64,000 nucleotides of DNA. Origin: Nannocystis exedens. Its GTDB lineage: Bacteria; Myxococcota_A; Polyangia; Nannocystales; Nannocystaceae. How positions within the stretch are numbered: the first letter of the stretch is position 1; every line of letters begins with the position of its first letter. The DNA lies in contig NZ_NETK01000001.1 of assembly GCF_002343915.1 (NCBI RefSeq), forward strand, positions 9,696,001-9,760,000, read 5' to 3'. Positions 33,540 through 43,202 of this stretch are shown piece after piece. The position numbers were made by a program, and so were the translations under genes. The notes below the pieces were generated by a model. That model ran no database searches and was not told where the DNA came from. It saw only the letters and a list, made by a program, of their open reading frames with translations.

Positions 33540-36500
33540 TCATGCGCCGAGGAGCGCGCCGGGGCTCGTCACGGGGAGCTCGATCGTGAACACCGATCCC
33601 TGACCGGGCGTGCTGACGACGGCGATCCGTCCGCCGAGCATCTCGCACAGGCGACGCGTGATGGTCAGCCCGAGCCCGGTGCCGCCGGCCCGGCGCGCGG
33701 CCGAGCTGTCCGCCTGGTGGAACGCCTCGAACACGCGCTGCGTCTCCTCGGCCGTCATGCCGATGCCGGTGTCTTCGACGGCGAACACCATGCGCTCGTC
33801 GTCGCGGCGCACCCGCAGGGTCACGGCGCCGGCCTGGGTGAACTTGGCGGCGTTGCTCAGCAGGTTGAGCAGCACCTGACGCACGCGCACGGGGTCGCTG
33901 TGCATGTCTCCGAGGGCGTCGGCGACCTCGACGGTGAAGGTGTTGCCGGCGCGCTGCATCAGCGGACGCACGGCGTCGGCGACCTCGTGCATCAGCGGGG
34001 CGACCGCGAAGCTCTGGACGGTGATCTCGAGCTTGTCGGCCTCGATCTTCGAGAGGTCGAGGATGTCGCTGATCAGCCCGAGCAGGTGCGACCCGGCGCG
34101 GCGGATCCGGGCGGTGTCGACCAGCAGCTCGGCGTCGCCCCGCTCCTCGGCGACCTCGGACAACAGCTCGCTGTAGCCGATGATCGCGTTGAGCGGGGTG
34201 CGCAGCTCGTGGCTCATGTTGGCGAGGAAGGTGCTCTTCGCCCGGCTGGCCGACTCGGCGGCCTCGCGCGCCTCCTGCAGGCGCGCGACCATGCGGGCGT
34301 GCTCGATCGAGGTGGCGATCTGCGAGCTCAGGAGGTTCAGGGTCTCGATGCGCGCCGGGGTGAAGGCGCCGGCGGTCACGCGGTTCTCGAGGTAGAGCGC
34401 GCCCAGCCGCTGGCCGCGGAGCGCGAGCGGCAGGCACAGCAGCGAGCGCGGGCGCAGCTCGGCGATCACCGGGTCGGTCGCGAGCGCGGCGGCGGTGGCG
34501 GGGTCGTCGAGGGTGACGATCTGGGCTGTCCGGAAGGCCAGGCGGATCGGGACCGCGGGCACGTGCGGGCAGGCCTCGAGCGGCTGGAGGGCGAGCTGGG
34601 TGCGGGCGCCGTCGTCGGCCGCGAACTCGCCGACGACCGCGAGGCCCTGCGGCTCCTGCAGCACGAGCACGCCGCGGCTCGCCCCGGCGGTGAGGACGAC
34701 GATCCGCATCACGGTGTGGATCAGGTCCTCGAAGCGGAGCTCGGCGGCGAACGCCTGCGAGGCGCGCAGGACGCTGCGGAGGTCGAGCTCGGCCTGGGCC
34801 GATCGAGCGACGAAGGCCGCCGTCGGCTCGAACGCGGCGACGTGCGGCAGGTCGCGCCGGAGCTGCGCGGCCTTGGGATGGGCGCCCCAGCGGGCGTAGC
34901 GCTCGCTGGCGTCGCGCAGGAGCATCTGGCCGATCTGGACCCGGCCGCGCGCGGTGAAGTAACGGCCGGCGAGCTCGGCCGCGAGCGCGGCGTGCCACGA
35001 GAAGCCGTTGTCGACGGCGAGCCGGAGCGCCTGGTCGTAGGCCAGGCCGGCGCGCTCGTCGTCGCCGCGCAGCCGCGCGCGCTCGGCCTCGACGAGCCTC
35101 GCCCGGTGCTCGTAGGTCTCGGGGGCGAACTCGGACCACTCGACGAGCTGGTCGTAGAAGGGATCGATCCACGCGCGCAGGGCCTCGTCGACGCTCACGG
35201 AGCGCCCGGCGGCGGCGGCGGCGGCGAGCGCTCCGAACAGCGGCAGCTCGGTGGTGAAGTAGAAGCCGTAGCCGGCCTGGATCACCGGGCCGACCTCGCG
35301 CAGCAGCGCGAGCGCCTCGTCGGCGCGGCCGAGCAAGACGCCGAGCTGCAGCTTGGCGACGTAGTACCAGCGCAGCGCGAAGGTCAGGCTGTCGCGGCGC
35401 AGGCGCTCGCGGAACGACTCCTCGTCGAAGCCGGCGTCCGACAGCGCGTGCGGGGCGACGGTGTCGCCCACGAGCGCGGCGACGAACTGGCGCGCGACGG
35501 TCAGCACGGCCCGCGACGAGGCCACGCGGGTCCGCTCCATCAACGCGAGCGCCTCGTCGGTGGCCGCCGCGACCTCGGGCAGCGGGCGCCCGAGGCTCAG
35601 CATGGCGATGATTTGGTGGCTGCACGCGAACGACAGGTAGTTGTAGTCGCCCGACTCGAGGCCGTCGCGACGCGCGCGCTGGAGGTCGCCGACCACCTCG
35701 GTGAGCGTGCGCGAGAAGTGCGTGTACGAGGCGAACACGAAGCCGAGCCGGCAGCGCAGCTCGGCGCTGCCGCGGCGCTCGTTGAGCTCGAGCGCGAACC
35801 GGCCGAACGCCTCCGCCTCGACGTAGCTGCGGCGGACGGTGGCGAGGAAGAAGCCGAAGATCACGTAGGTGAACGCCGAGAGGTCGGTGTGCCCGTGATC
35901 CATCGTGAGCCGGACCTGCTTGGTGATCAGCAGGGCGTACAGGTCCGGCATCGTCATGTTGGCCGGCGTGAGCAGCTCTTGCAGGATCTCGAGCGCCGCG
36001 CGGAGGTTCGGGTCGGCGAGCGGCGGGGCGTCCATCAGCGCGAGGAAGGGCCGGCTCGCCAGCTCGTCCTGGATCGCCGCCAGCTCGGCGGCGACGGCCG
36101 CCTTGCGCGCGTCCTGGCCCTCGGGCAGGTCGATCCCGAGGAGCTGCAGGCCTTCGCGGCCGGCCTCGATCGCGGCGTGGATCCGTCCGGTCGTGACGTG
36201 GACGGTCACCCGCAGCGCCTGCACGTGGGCCCGCTCGCGCGGCGACAGCTCGCGGGCGGCGAGCGCGTCCAGGCAGGCGTCGGCGCGGTCGAAGGCGCCG
36301 CGCAGGTACTCGCAGTTGGCGCGCTCGAAGTGCAGGTCGAAGCAGAGCGGGTCGCCGGCGATCCAGGTCGTCGCGTCGTGGGACGGGTCGCCGGGGGGCC
36401 GCAGCAGCGCGAGGCCGCCGAGGGCGTGGGCCAGCGCGGCGTCGTAGCTGGCGCTGGCGCGGGCCCGGCGAGCGGCTCGCAAGTGGAGCTCGACGGCGCG

Positions 36501-38681
36501 GCGGCGCAGCGCGGGGTCGTGGAGCTCCGGCTCGGCGCGGCGGAGGTGGGCGACGAGGTCGAACAGCGCCTCGGGGGCGTCGCCGGCCGCGTCGAGCCGG
36601 GCGAGCATGACGCGGGCGATGGCGAGGTGGAGCGCGGGGCGGAGCTCGTCGTCGACCAGCGCGTCGGCGGTCTGGCGCACGCGGTCGTGGAAGAACCGCA
36701 TGGCCGACGGGCCGGCGCTGGCGACGAGGTCGAGGGCGATGGCGGGTCCGAGGCGCCGGATGGCCTCGAGCCCGTCGCAGCCGAGGACCTGGGCGAGGAG
36801 CTCGAGGTCGAAGCGGGCGCCGATGCAGGCCGCGATCTTGACGGCGTGGAGGGTGGACGGCGGCAGCTTGCGCAGGGTGGCGCCGAACAGGTCGGCGATG
36901 GTCTCGGGGACGCTGGCGGCGTCGACGCCGGCGAGGGCCCAGGTCCACGCGCCGACGTCGGGATCGAAGCGCAGGCGGGCCTCGCGGTGGATGAAGCGCA
37001 GGTACTCGCGGACGAACAGGGGGTTGCCGCCGGTCCGGCGCAGCAGCTCCTCGGCGAGCGGGCGGAGCGAGCCGCCGCCGCCGAGCGCGTCGCGCACGAG
37101 CTGCTCGATGTCCTCGACGTCGAGCGCCCCGAGCCCGATCTCCACCGGCGCCGGCGCGGCGTCCCGCAGCGCGGCGAGGTGGGCCTGCAGCCGGGGCGAG
37201 GCCGCGACCTCGTTGTCGCGGAAGGCCTCGATCACGAGCAGGTGCCGCACCTCGACGCTCGCCGCCAGCGCCTCGCACAGGCGCAGGCTGGCGGCGTCGG
37301 CCCACTGCAGGTCGTCGAGGAACAGCACGAGCGGCCGCTCGGCGGCTGTGAAGCAGGCGATGAAGCGCTGCAGCGTCCACTGCAGCCGCTGCAGGCGCTC
37401 GCCGGCGGACAGCGGCGCCGGCGGCGGCTGCGGGCCGACGATCGCCTGGACCTCGGGCAGCAGCTCGGCGATCACCGGCAGGCCGGTGCCGACGCCGCCG
37501 CGCAGCCGCTCGCGCCACTCGGCGACCTCGGACTCCCTGCCCGAAAGGACATGTCGCAAGAGACCGCCGAGCGCCTGGGTCAGGGCCGAGAACGGCTCGC
37601 GGCTGCGCTGGGGTTCGAACTTGCCGGCGGCGAACCGGGCGCGGTCGGCGACCTCGGCGGCGAGGTCGTGGACGAGCGCCGTCTTGCCGCCGCCCGAGGG
37701 GGCCGCGAGCAGGCAGACCGTGCCGTCGCCGTCGGCCGCGCGCGCGAACGCCTGGCGCAGCCGCCGCCGCGCCTCCTCGCGCCCGTACAGGCCGCCCGGG
37801 AGGCGCAGGTGGGCCGCGGCGCCGTCGCGGCGGGGGACGAACGGCACGTCGGCCGGGTGGGTGGCGACGGCCCGCAGGTCGAGCAGGAGCGCCGCGGCGC
37901 CGGCGTAGCGGTCCTCCGGGTTCTTGGCCAGGAGCGTGTGCACGACGGCCGCGAGCGCCGGCGACACGTGCGGCGCGCGGCGGGCGAGGGGCTCGGGGAT
38001 CCGGGTCAGGTGGGCGTGCAGGAGCTCGAGCGGGTCGTCGCCGCGGAACAGCGGGGCCCCGCTCAGGAGGGCGTAGAGCACGGCGCCGAGGGCGTAGAGA
38101 TCGGCGCGGGCGTCGGGGCTCTTGCGCGTGCGCCCGCTCTGCTCGGGGGCGATGAAGTCGATCGGCCCCGACAACACGTCGGCCGCCGCGGGTCCGGGCA
38201 GCCCGCGCACGCCGGCGCGCGCGAGGTCGGTGAGCTTGACGGTCCCGCCGGCGTCGACCCACAGAGCCTCGGGGCACAGGCTCGCGTGAATCGCTCCGGC
38301 CGCGTGCATGTCGGCGAGCGTCTCCGTCGCCGCGATGGCGAGCTCGAGGGTCGCCGCCTCGTCGCGCCAGCGCGGATCGCCGACCCGGACCGGGTCGCCC
38401 GCGAACGACTCGTAGACCAGCGCGAGCCGCGATCCGTGGCGCTCGACGCCTCGCGTCCTCAGGATGCCGGGCGCGGCGAGGGCGTGCGTCACGGCGTGCT
38501 CTCGCTCCAGCTCGGCGAGGAGGCCCGCGCCGGCGTCATCGCCGACCGACATCTTCAACAGCAGGACCTCGCCGTCCTCGCGAGCGGCCCGCACGATCTG
38601 CCACTGCCCGCGCGAGACGAGCGGCTCGACGACGCGAAATCCGGACAGACCGGGGCGCTCCTCGGATCGACGTTCCGGCAC
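33540..38681 (-). CDS. multidomain hybrid: pseudokinase - AAA ATPase - TPR - GAF - histidine kinase
   Basis: A 1713-aa paralogue of the protein at 14451. Order: protein-kinase-like domain (LSGPIDFIAPEQSGR; HRD replaced by HAS in IHASLCPEALWV, DFG replaced by DLA), AAA_16 ATPase with P-loop APSGGGKTALVHDL (about residue 330) and LFLDDLQWADAAS, a long TPR-like helical region, one GAF domain (VPIRLAFRTAQIVTLDD), then HisKA with SHELRTPLNAIIGYSELL (His near 1490) and HATPase_c with NLLSNAAKF, DTGIGM and GTGLGLTITRRL. The catalytic Asp of the kinase loop is missing, so the kinase half is probably inactive while the histidine kinase looks functional. The GTG at 38681 (VPERRSEERPGL) is chosen because kinase similarity starts just after; the frame is open to 38909. 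No response regulator is adjacent, unlike the first hybrid. Confidence 0.92.
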   Translation of the reverse strand: MPERRSEERPGLSGFRVVEPLVSRGQWQIVRAAREDGEVLLLKMSVGDDAGAGLLAELEREHAVTHALAAPGILRTRGVERHGSRLALVYESFAGDPVRVGDPRWRDEAATLELAIAATETLADMHAAGAIHASLCPEALWVDAGGTVKLTDLARAGVRGLPGPAAADVLSGPIDFIAPEQSGRTRKSPDARADLYALGAVLYALLSGAPLFRGDDPLELLHAHLTRIPEPLARRAPHVSPALAAVVHTLLAKNPEDRYAGAAALLLDLRAVATHPADVPFVPRRDGAAAHLRLPGGLYGREEARRRLRQAFARAADGDGTVCLLAAPSGGGKTALVHDLAAEVADRARFAAGKFEPQRSREPFSALTQALGGLLRHVLSGRESEVAEWRERLRGGVGTGLPVIAELLPEVQAIVGPQPPPAPLSAGERLQRLQWTLQRFIACFTAAERPLVLFLDDLQWADAASLRLCEALAASVEVRHLLVIEAFRDNEVAASPRLQAHLAALRDAAPAPVEIGLGALDVEDIEQLVRDALGGGGSLRPLAEELLRRTGGNPLFVREYLRFIHREARLRFDPDVGAWTWALAGVDAASVPETIADLFGATLRKLPPSTLHAVKIAACIGARFDLELLAQVLGCDGLEAIRRLGPAIALDLVASAGPSAMRFFHDRVRQTADALVDDELRPALHLAIARVMLARLDAAGDAPEALFDLVAHLRRAEPELHDPALRRRAVELHLRAARRARASASYDAALAHALGGLALLRPPGDPSHDATTWIAGDPLCFDLHFERANCEYLRGAFDRADACLDALAARELSPRERAHVQALRVTVHVTTGRIHAAIEAGREGLQLLGIDLPEGQDARKAAVAAELAAIQDELASRPFLALMDAPPLADPNLRAALEILQELLTPANMTMPDLYALLITKQVRLTMDHGHTDLSAFTYVIFGFFLATVRRSYVEAEAFGRFALELNERRGSAELRCRLGFVFASYTHFSRTLTEVVGDLQRARRDGLESGDYNYLSFACSHQIIAMLSLGRPLPEVAAATDEALALMERTRVASSRAVLTVARQFVAALVGDTVAPHALSDAGFDEESFRERLRRDSLTFALRWYYVAKLQLGVLLGRADEALALLREVGPVIQAGYGFYFTTELPLFGALAAAAAAGRSVSVDEALRAWIDPFYDQLVEWSEFAPETYEHRARLVEAERARLRGDDERAGLAYDQALRLAVDNGFSWHAALAAELAGRYFTARGRVQIGQMLLRDASERYARWGAHPKAAQLRRDLPHVAAFEPTAAFVARSAQAELDLRSVLRASQAFAAELRFEDLIHTVMRIVVLTAGASRGVLVLQEPQGLAVVGEFAADDGARTQLALQPLEACPHVPAVPIRLAFRTAQIVTLDDPATAAALATDPVIAELRPRSLLCLPLALRGQRLGALYLENRVTAGAFTPARIETLNLLSSQIATSIEHARMVARLQEAREAAESASRAKSTFLANMSHELRTPLNAIIGYSELLSEVAEERGDAELLVDTARIRRAGSHLLGLISDILDLSKIEADKLEITVQSFAVAPLMHEVADAVRPLMQRAGNTFTVEVADALGDMHSDPVRVRQVLLNLLSNAAKFTQAGAVTLRVRRDDERMVFAVEDTGIGMTAEETQRVFEAFHQADSSAARRAGGTGLGLTITRRLCEMLGGRIAVVSTPGQGSVFTIELPVTSPGALLGA

Positions 38682-39089
38682 GGGGGGGCCCTGATTGTGC
38701 CATAGAAGCACTGGCGGCACCGCGCGCCGGCAGGCACGAATCACCGCCGACTGGACTACAAGCTCGCATAACTCGGGTAGGGAAACCACACTGCCCACAA
38801 CGAGGCCGGCGGGACCCCCGCAGGGGCCCCGGGCGCACGCGTCGCGGGTGGTCGCGCCCCCGCAGGAGAGGGCCTCCTGGCGAAGGCGCGGGCGCATGAA
38901 TGTCGACACCTACCGAAGGAACCGTGCCTTCATGCTATCAATATACCGGTCGGCAACGCGCTCTCGCGGAAGGCGAGGCGCGGGGAGGGTTCCACGTCGC
39001 CGAGGCGGAACCGGCGGCGATGTCGACGTTGTTCGTTGCGATCGCCGATGGCGACCCCCGATCGACGATGTACCATCCTGCGGGCGCCC
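38682..39089. other. divergent promoter region between hybrid kinase and LRR gene
   Basis: About 400 bp with no supported gene. It contains an AT-richer patch (38930-38947) with TATCAA and TATACC that could be a promoter, and TACCAT (39071-39076), 13 nt before the LRR gene ATG. A plus-strand frame that starts at 38900 overlaps the LRR gene in another frame and is rejected. Confidence 0.4.
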
Positions 39090-40223
39090 ATGACGGCGGA
39101 GTACACCGAAGATCCGCGCGGCGGTTACTTCAACTGCTGGACCGGCCGCTACCCGACCTCCAGCGTGCGGATGCTCGATCTGTACATGGCGTGGCGCGAC
39201 GGCGAGAAGTTCCCGCCGTTGGCCGCGTTCGCGAACCTGACCGCCCTGTCGGTGCCGGCGGAGCTGCTCACGCGCTCGCTGGTCGCCGAGGTGGCGCGCA
39301 CGAACATCACGGCGCTAGAGATCACCATGCACGAGGGCCCGGGGCCGCCCGCCGGGGTGTTCGAGCTGCCGCGCCTCGAGGCGCTCGACCTGTCCGGCTG
39401 CGAGCTGGAGGCGCTCCCCGACCGCTTCGCGGCGCTACCGCGGCTCACGCAGCTCGACCTGGCCCACAACGCGCTGGTCGAGTTGCCGCCGAGCCTGTGC
39501 GCGTCGCCGTCGCTCACGCGCCTCGACCTCGGGTTCAACCAGATCTCGCACACCCCGGCCTTCGCGCCCGACAGCCGGCTCGCGCAGCTCGACCTCACCG
39601 CCAATCCCCTGCAGGTCCTCGACGTCGCCCGCCTGCCCCGCGGGCTGACGGTGTTGAAGGCCCAGGCGGCGCTGGAGGAGGTGTCCGACGCGCTCGCCGA
39701 GCTCGTGCATCTCCGCGAGCTCGCGCTCGGCAGCGAGCTGCGGTCGCTGCCGGACCTGCGGGGACTCGCAGGGCTGTCGACGCTCCAGCTCGCGGGTCGG
39801 CTGGGCGAGCCGCTGTTCGACCGCCTGCCGGCGTCGCTCGCGGAGCTCCACGGGCACGGCTCGCACTGCATGGCGCTCGTCCGGGTTCCGCCGGCGATCG
39901 GGCGATTTTCGCGGCTACGGGTGCTCGAGCTGCCGTTCGAGCCCATCACCGAGCTCGCGGCCGAGCTGCGCGAGGTCCCGCTCGAGCGGCTCGTGCTGTC
40001 GAGCACCCGCCTGGCCGACACGCCGACCTACGCGCATCTGCCCGGCTCGCTGCAGGTCCTCGAGCTCGCCGACGTCGGCATGACGCGCTGCCCGCCGCGA
40101 ATCGCCGAGCTGGTCGAGCTGCGAGAGCTCGTGCTCAGCGCCAACCGGCTGAGCGGGATCCCCGAGGCCGTGCGCTCGCTGCCGCGACTGACGAAGCTCC
40201 GGGCCGGCGACATGCGCGGGTGA
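39090..40223 (+). CDS. leucine-rich repeat protein
   Basis: A 377-aa protein. After about 45 non-repeat residues (TAEYTEDPRGGYFNCWTGRY) come around ten leucine-rich repeats of the bacterial short type, for example LEALDLSGCELEALPDRFAA, LTQLDLAHNALVELPPSLCA, LTRLDLGFNQIS, LVLSANRLSGIPEAVRSLP. There is no signal peptide or membrane helix, so it is probably cytoplasmic and used for protein binding. The ATG at 39090 is favoured by a TACCAT box 13 nt upstream; an in-frame start at 39036 would overlap that box. It is divergent from the second hybrid kinase. Array D follows 19 bp after the stop codon. Confidence 0.88.
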   Translation: MTAEYTEDPRGGYFNCWTGRYPTSSVRMLDLYMAWRDGEKFPPLAAFANLTALSVPAELLTRSLVAEVARTNITALEITMHEGPGPPAGVFELPRLEALDLSGCELEALPDRFAALPRLTQLDLAHNALVELPPSLCASPSLTRLDLGFNQISHTPAFAPDSRLAQLDLTANPLQVLDVARLPRGLTVLKAQAALEEVSDALAELVHLRELALGSELRSLPDLRGLAGLSTLQLAGRLGEPLFDRLPASLAELHGHGSHCMALVRVPPAIGRFSRLRVLELPFEPITELAAELREVPLERLVLSSTRLADTPTYAHLPGSLQVLELADVGMTRCPPRIAELVELRELVLSANRLSGIPEAVRSLPRLTKLRAGDMRG

Positions 40224-40242
40224 GCGCGAGCGGAGTCCTGTA

Positions 40243-40302
40243 CATGGTTGAAAAGACATGTCGATGCGGGCATGGTCACGAGGGCATGTCCGAGCGGACA
40301 TG
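40243..40302. repeat. array D of 14-bp phased repeats
   Basis: CATG occurs at 40243, 40257, 40271, 40285 and 40299, an exact 14-bp period. Units are CATGGTTGAAAAGA, CATGTCGATGCGGG, CATGGTCACGAGGG, CATGTCCGAGCGGA and CATGTCACATGAGG. It fills the gap between two convergent genes, and its last unit runs into the stop codon of the minus-strand lipoprotein gene. Confidence 0.9.
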
Positions 40303-41781
40303 TCACATGAGGCGACCGTGCCAGATCGAGCGGTCGCCGACCTGGTACTGCCCGCACACCGCGAACTCGAGGGCGCCGGCGGGGGCGAGCTGATAGGTCG
40401 GGGATTCGACGTAGAGGGCGGACGGGGCGGCGAAGCCGGGGCCGGGGCTCGTCACGTCGACGACCTCCGCGGCGGCCCAGTCGACCGGCCCGCCGCGCTG
40501 CTCCGGCGCGCGCAGCAGCTGGACGCCCTGGCCGCCGATGCTGCCGCGGACCAGCCAGAGGCGATCCCCGGCCGGCCGGACGAAGCGGGCCCGGTAGGTG
40601 TCGGGGAACACGTGCAGCGGGGCGGTGTGCCCGGCCCAGCTCGCGCCGCCGGGGCGGTGGTAGTAGGCGACGACGCCGTCGAAGGCGGCGAGCACGTGGG
40701 TGTCGCCGGCGCCGTCGTGGAACAGGTCGGCGCCGCTCCGGATCTGCGCGGCCGGATCGGGTGGCTCGAGGGACAGGAACGTCGGGACTTGACCCATGGT
40801 GACGTCGGCGACCACGGCGGCGTAGGTGCCGTCGGGGTACGCGCCGGTGAAGGCCTGGCCGACGAGCTGGAGCTGGCCGCCCGGGCTGGCCATGGCGTGG
40901 ACGTAGCCGAGGTCGTTGGCGCCGCCGAGGTCGACCTCGACCGGGCCGTTCCAGCCGCCGCCGTAGTTGTAGGTGTAGACCCAGCGGCCAGGGCCGCCGC
41001 CCTCGCCGACGACGGTAAACCACACGACCCGCGCGCCGGGGCCGAGGACGGCGGCGCCGACGTAATTCGAGGCGGGCGGGGTGGTGTAGACCTGGCCCCC
41101 GACGAGCACGGCGTTGCAGGCGCGCACCGCCGGATCGGCGGTGTCGAGGGAACACTCCTCGAGGAAGTGCTGCTGGATGTTGACGCCGTAGGTGAGGATC
41201 GTCGAGCCGACCAGCACGCTGGCGGCGTTCTGCTGGATGCCGTCGGTGTGCGGCTGCTCGGCGACGAGGCTCCACGCGGGCTCGCCCGCCCCGCGGCGAA
41301 AGTAGCGGATCGTGCGGTTGTGATGGACGTCCTCGCCGGCGTCGACGCAAAACCACAGGCTGTCGTCGGACGCGCGCATGAGCCCGCGCAGGTGCGGGCC
41401 CCAGCCGCCGTGCATCTCGACGTAGGCGCGGTTGTCGTCGGTGATGAGCGCCAGCGCGACGGCCGGCGGCGGGTCGGGCTCGGTGGTGCTCGCCAGGGTG
41501 GTGCCGGTCGTGGTGGGGTCGTCGCCGGTGGTCGCGGTGGGCAATGGGTCGCCGGCGGTCGCTGTGGTGAATGGTCCGCTGGTGCCGAGAGTGGTCGCGG
41601 TTTCGCTGGTGGCGATCGTGGTGGCCGGTTCGAGGGTGGTGGTGACGGAGGTCGTGGTCGCGGGGTCGTCGGTGGTGCCGATCGGCGCGGCGGGACAGCC
41701 GGCGAGCAGCAGCGCCGCGGCGAGTCGGACGCGGGCGCGTGGGGTGGGCGCGTCGGGGACGCCAGCCTCGGCGTTCGACAT
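40303..41781 (-). CDS. lipoprotein with Thr-rich linker, unknown function
   Basis: A 492-aa protein from ATG 41781 (MSNAEAGVPDAPTPRARVRL). The lipobox LLAGC marks a lipoprotein, followed by about 80 residues of Thr/Ala/Gly-rich linker. The remaining 370 residues are repetitive beta strands with Trp/Tyr-rich segments (SLWFCVDAGEDVHHNRTIRY, RWVYTYNYGGGWNGPVEVDL, ASWAGHTAPLHVF) that look like a beta-propeller of the sialidase/BNR-like fold, without clear Asp-box motifs. A frame extension to 42321 would overlap the neighbouring lipoprotein gene and is rejected. It may bind carbohydrate or protein at the cell surface. The upstream lipoprotein gene on the same strand lies 107 bp away. Confidence 0.82.
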   Translation of the reverse strand: MSNAEAGVPDAPTPRARVRLAAALLLAGCPAAPIGTTDDPATTTSVTTTLEPATTIATSETATTLGTSGPFTTATAGDPLPTATTGDDPTTTGTTLASTTEPDPPPAVALALITDDNRAYVEMHGGWGPHLRGLMRASDDSLWFCVDAGEDVHHNRTIRYFRRGAGEPAWSLVAEQPHTDGIQQNAASVLVGSTILTYGVNIQQHFLEECSLDTADPAVRACNAVLVGGQVYTTPPASNYVGAAVLGPGARVVWFTVVGEGGGPGRWVYTYNYGGGWNGPVEVDLGGANDLGYVHAMASPGGQLQLVGQAFTGAYPDGTYAAVVADVTMGQVPTFLSLEPPDPAAQIRSGADLFHDGAGDTHVLAAFDGVVAYYHRPGGASWAGHTAPLHVFPDTYRARFVRPAGDRLWLVRGSIGGQGVQLLRAPEQRGGPVDWAAAEVVDVTSPGPGFAAPSALYVESPTYQLAPAGALEFAVCGQYQVGDRSIWHGRLM

Positions 41782-41888
41782 GGCGACATGGTGACGTGCG
41801 GCCGCGCGGCCGCTCAAGGCGAGATCGGGCGCGAGGGCGCGCCGGGACGCGCTCTCCGGGGGGGGCGAGCGCGTCCCGGCGCGGCCGC

Positions 41889-42635
41889 TCAGAAGCCGCA
41901 GCAGCGCGCGGTCTTGTCGAAGATGCCGTCGCCCGCAGCGCAGACGCCCTCGGCCGCGCACTCGCCGACCTGAACGCCGCCCTCGAGGCAGGTGCAGGTC
42001 TGCCCGGCGCAGATCATCTGCTGCACCGGCGCATCGGCGCACTCGAGCTGCACCTCGCACTCGTCGCCGCCCTCGAACACGCTCTGCGAGCACTCGTCGC
42101 CGGCACACGCGTCGGTCACGGCGGCCTCCTGCTCGCTGCACGCGCCGCTCTCGTCCTCGACGGACGCCAGCAGCTCGTCGCAGCTCAGCGCGGTGAAGCA
42201 GCCGAGGACGTCGAGGTTGGCCTGCTTGCATGCGCCGGTGAGGCCAAACTGATTGACGCTGCAGCCCTCGATGCAGCCGGCGAGGTCGGGCTGGAGGCCG
42301 CACTCGTCCCAGCGCTGGCAATAGGCCTGGCAGGCTGCGACGGCGTCGGGATCGGGGAGGCCGGTGGTGGTGTCGCCGTCCGTGGTCGCGTCGCCGGTGG
42401 CCGCGTCGCCGGTGGTCGCGCCGTCGCTGGTGGTCGTCGGCGGGTCGGTGCTGGCGTCGGTGGTGCTATCGATGGTGGTCGTCGGCGATTCGTCTGTGGT
42501 CGAGGCGGTGTCGTCCGTCGTCGACGCGTCGGCGGTCGCGCCCGTGGTGTCGTCCGGGCCGTCGCCGCCGCCGTCGCCGCAGGCGCCGGTGAAGAGGAGC
42601 AGGGCAAGCGTGGATACGAAGATTCGTGATGACAT
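41889..42635 (-). CDS. Cys-rich lipoprotein, unknown function
   Basis: A 248-aa protein with lipobox FTGAC after MSSRIFVSTLALLL, a long Thr/Asp-rich linker, and a C-terminal Cys-rich region from about residue 100 (CQAYCQRWDECGLQPDLAGC, CKQANLDVLGCFTALSCDEL, CAGQTCTCLEGG, ending CCGF). Regular Cys spacing suggests disulfide-bonded helical hairpins in the periplasm or on the surface, a common plan among myxobacterial lipoproteins. An AGGA motif sits 7 nt before the ATG at 42635. It probably heads an operon with the downstream lipoprotein gene at 40303-41781. Confidence 0.85.
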   Translation of the reverse strand: MSSRIFVSTLALLLFTGACGDGGGDGPDDTTGATADASTTDDTASTTDESPTTTIDSTTDASTDPPTTTSDGATTGDAATGDATTDGDTTTGLPDPDAVAACQAYCQRWDECGLQPDLAGCIEGCSVNQFGLTGACKQANLDVLGCFTALSCDELLASVEDESGACSEQEAAVTDACAGDECSQSVFEGGDECEVQLECADAPVQQMICAGQTCTCLEGGVQVGECAAEGVCAAGDGIFDKTARCCGF

Positions 42636-43202
42636 GATAATCCTACGCGGTGCTGCGATTCGCGGGGCCGATCCGGCCGCGTCGCCGCGCCACGTCGGAG
42701 TAGCTGCGAGAGGCGAGGTCGAGGATCACGGCGGCGACGATGCGAGACCGTCGGGTCCGCACACGGAGCGCGGCGGGGTCGATGAAACCAAGCGGGCGGG
42801 GCGTCCCGCGCGCGCGAGCGGCCGAGAATTTCACGCGCTCGAACGCCGACACCTACCTCGGCGTACCGCGGGACCGCAATCGTTGGTGCGCGGCACCCGC
42901 GGCGGGTTACCGCGCCGGATGAGGTGTCGCTCCCGCTCGGGGCGCTGGCGGATCCGCGTGATGATGCCGGCGCGCCGGCGCTGGTGATGACGGAGGCGCA
43001 GGCCGACGTGCTGCCGTCTCCGCGGCGGCCGACGGAGCGGGAGGACGCGCCCGATGCGATCGCGCTCCGAATGCGATTCACCGGAGCGCGTGAGCTACGT
43101 TGGCGGCCCGGGCGCGGAGGCGACTCGCTGCTCGCCGGACGTTCAACGTGAGCGAGTCGCGCTGCGCGTGCGCGGGGCGCCGAGCCGGAGGCCCCGACCA
43201 GA
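42636..43202. other. intergenic region with one doubtful small ORF
   Basis: About 570 bp between the lipoprotein promoter and array E. The only frame with coding-like third positions is a GTG-started plus-strand ORF at 42924-43151 (75 aa, begins VSLPLGALADPRDD, then AGAPALVMTEAQADVLPS); the frame stays open upstream without a start, so it could be a gene fragment. It matches no family known to me and is not listed as a gene. Confidence 0.35.

Noticed and set aside
33297..38705. 1802-aa open frame on the plus strand opposite the second hybrid kinase
   Set aside because: Low-complexity Ala/Gly/Val/Glu/Arg content typical of a shadow frame; the minus frame has P-loop, GAF and HATPase motifs.
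41782..42321. N-terminal extension of the lipoprotein gene 40303-41781
   Set aside because: It overlaps the Cys-rich lipoprotein gene in another frame and would bury the lipobox in the middle of the protein.
42924..43151. 75-codon plus-strand ORF with GC-rich third positions
   Set aside because: No start signal, no family, and an open frame upstream without start; kept only as a note in the intergenic entry.
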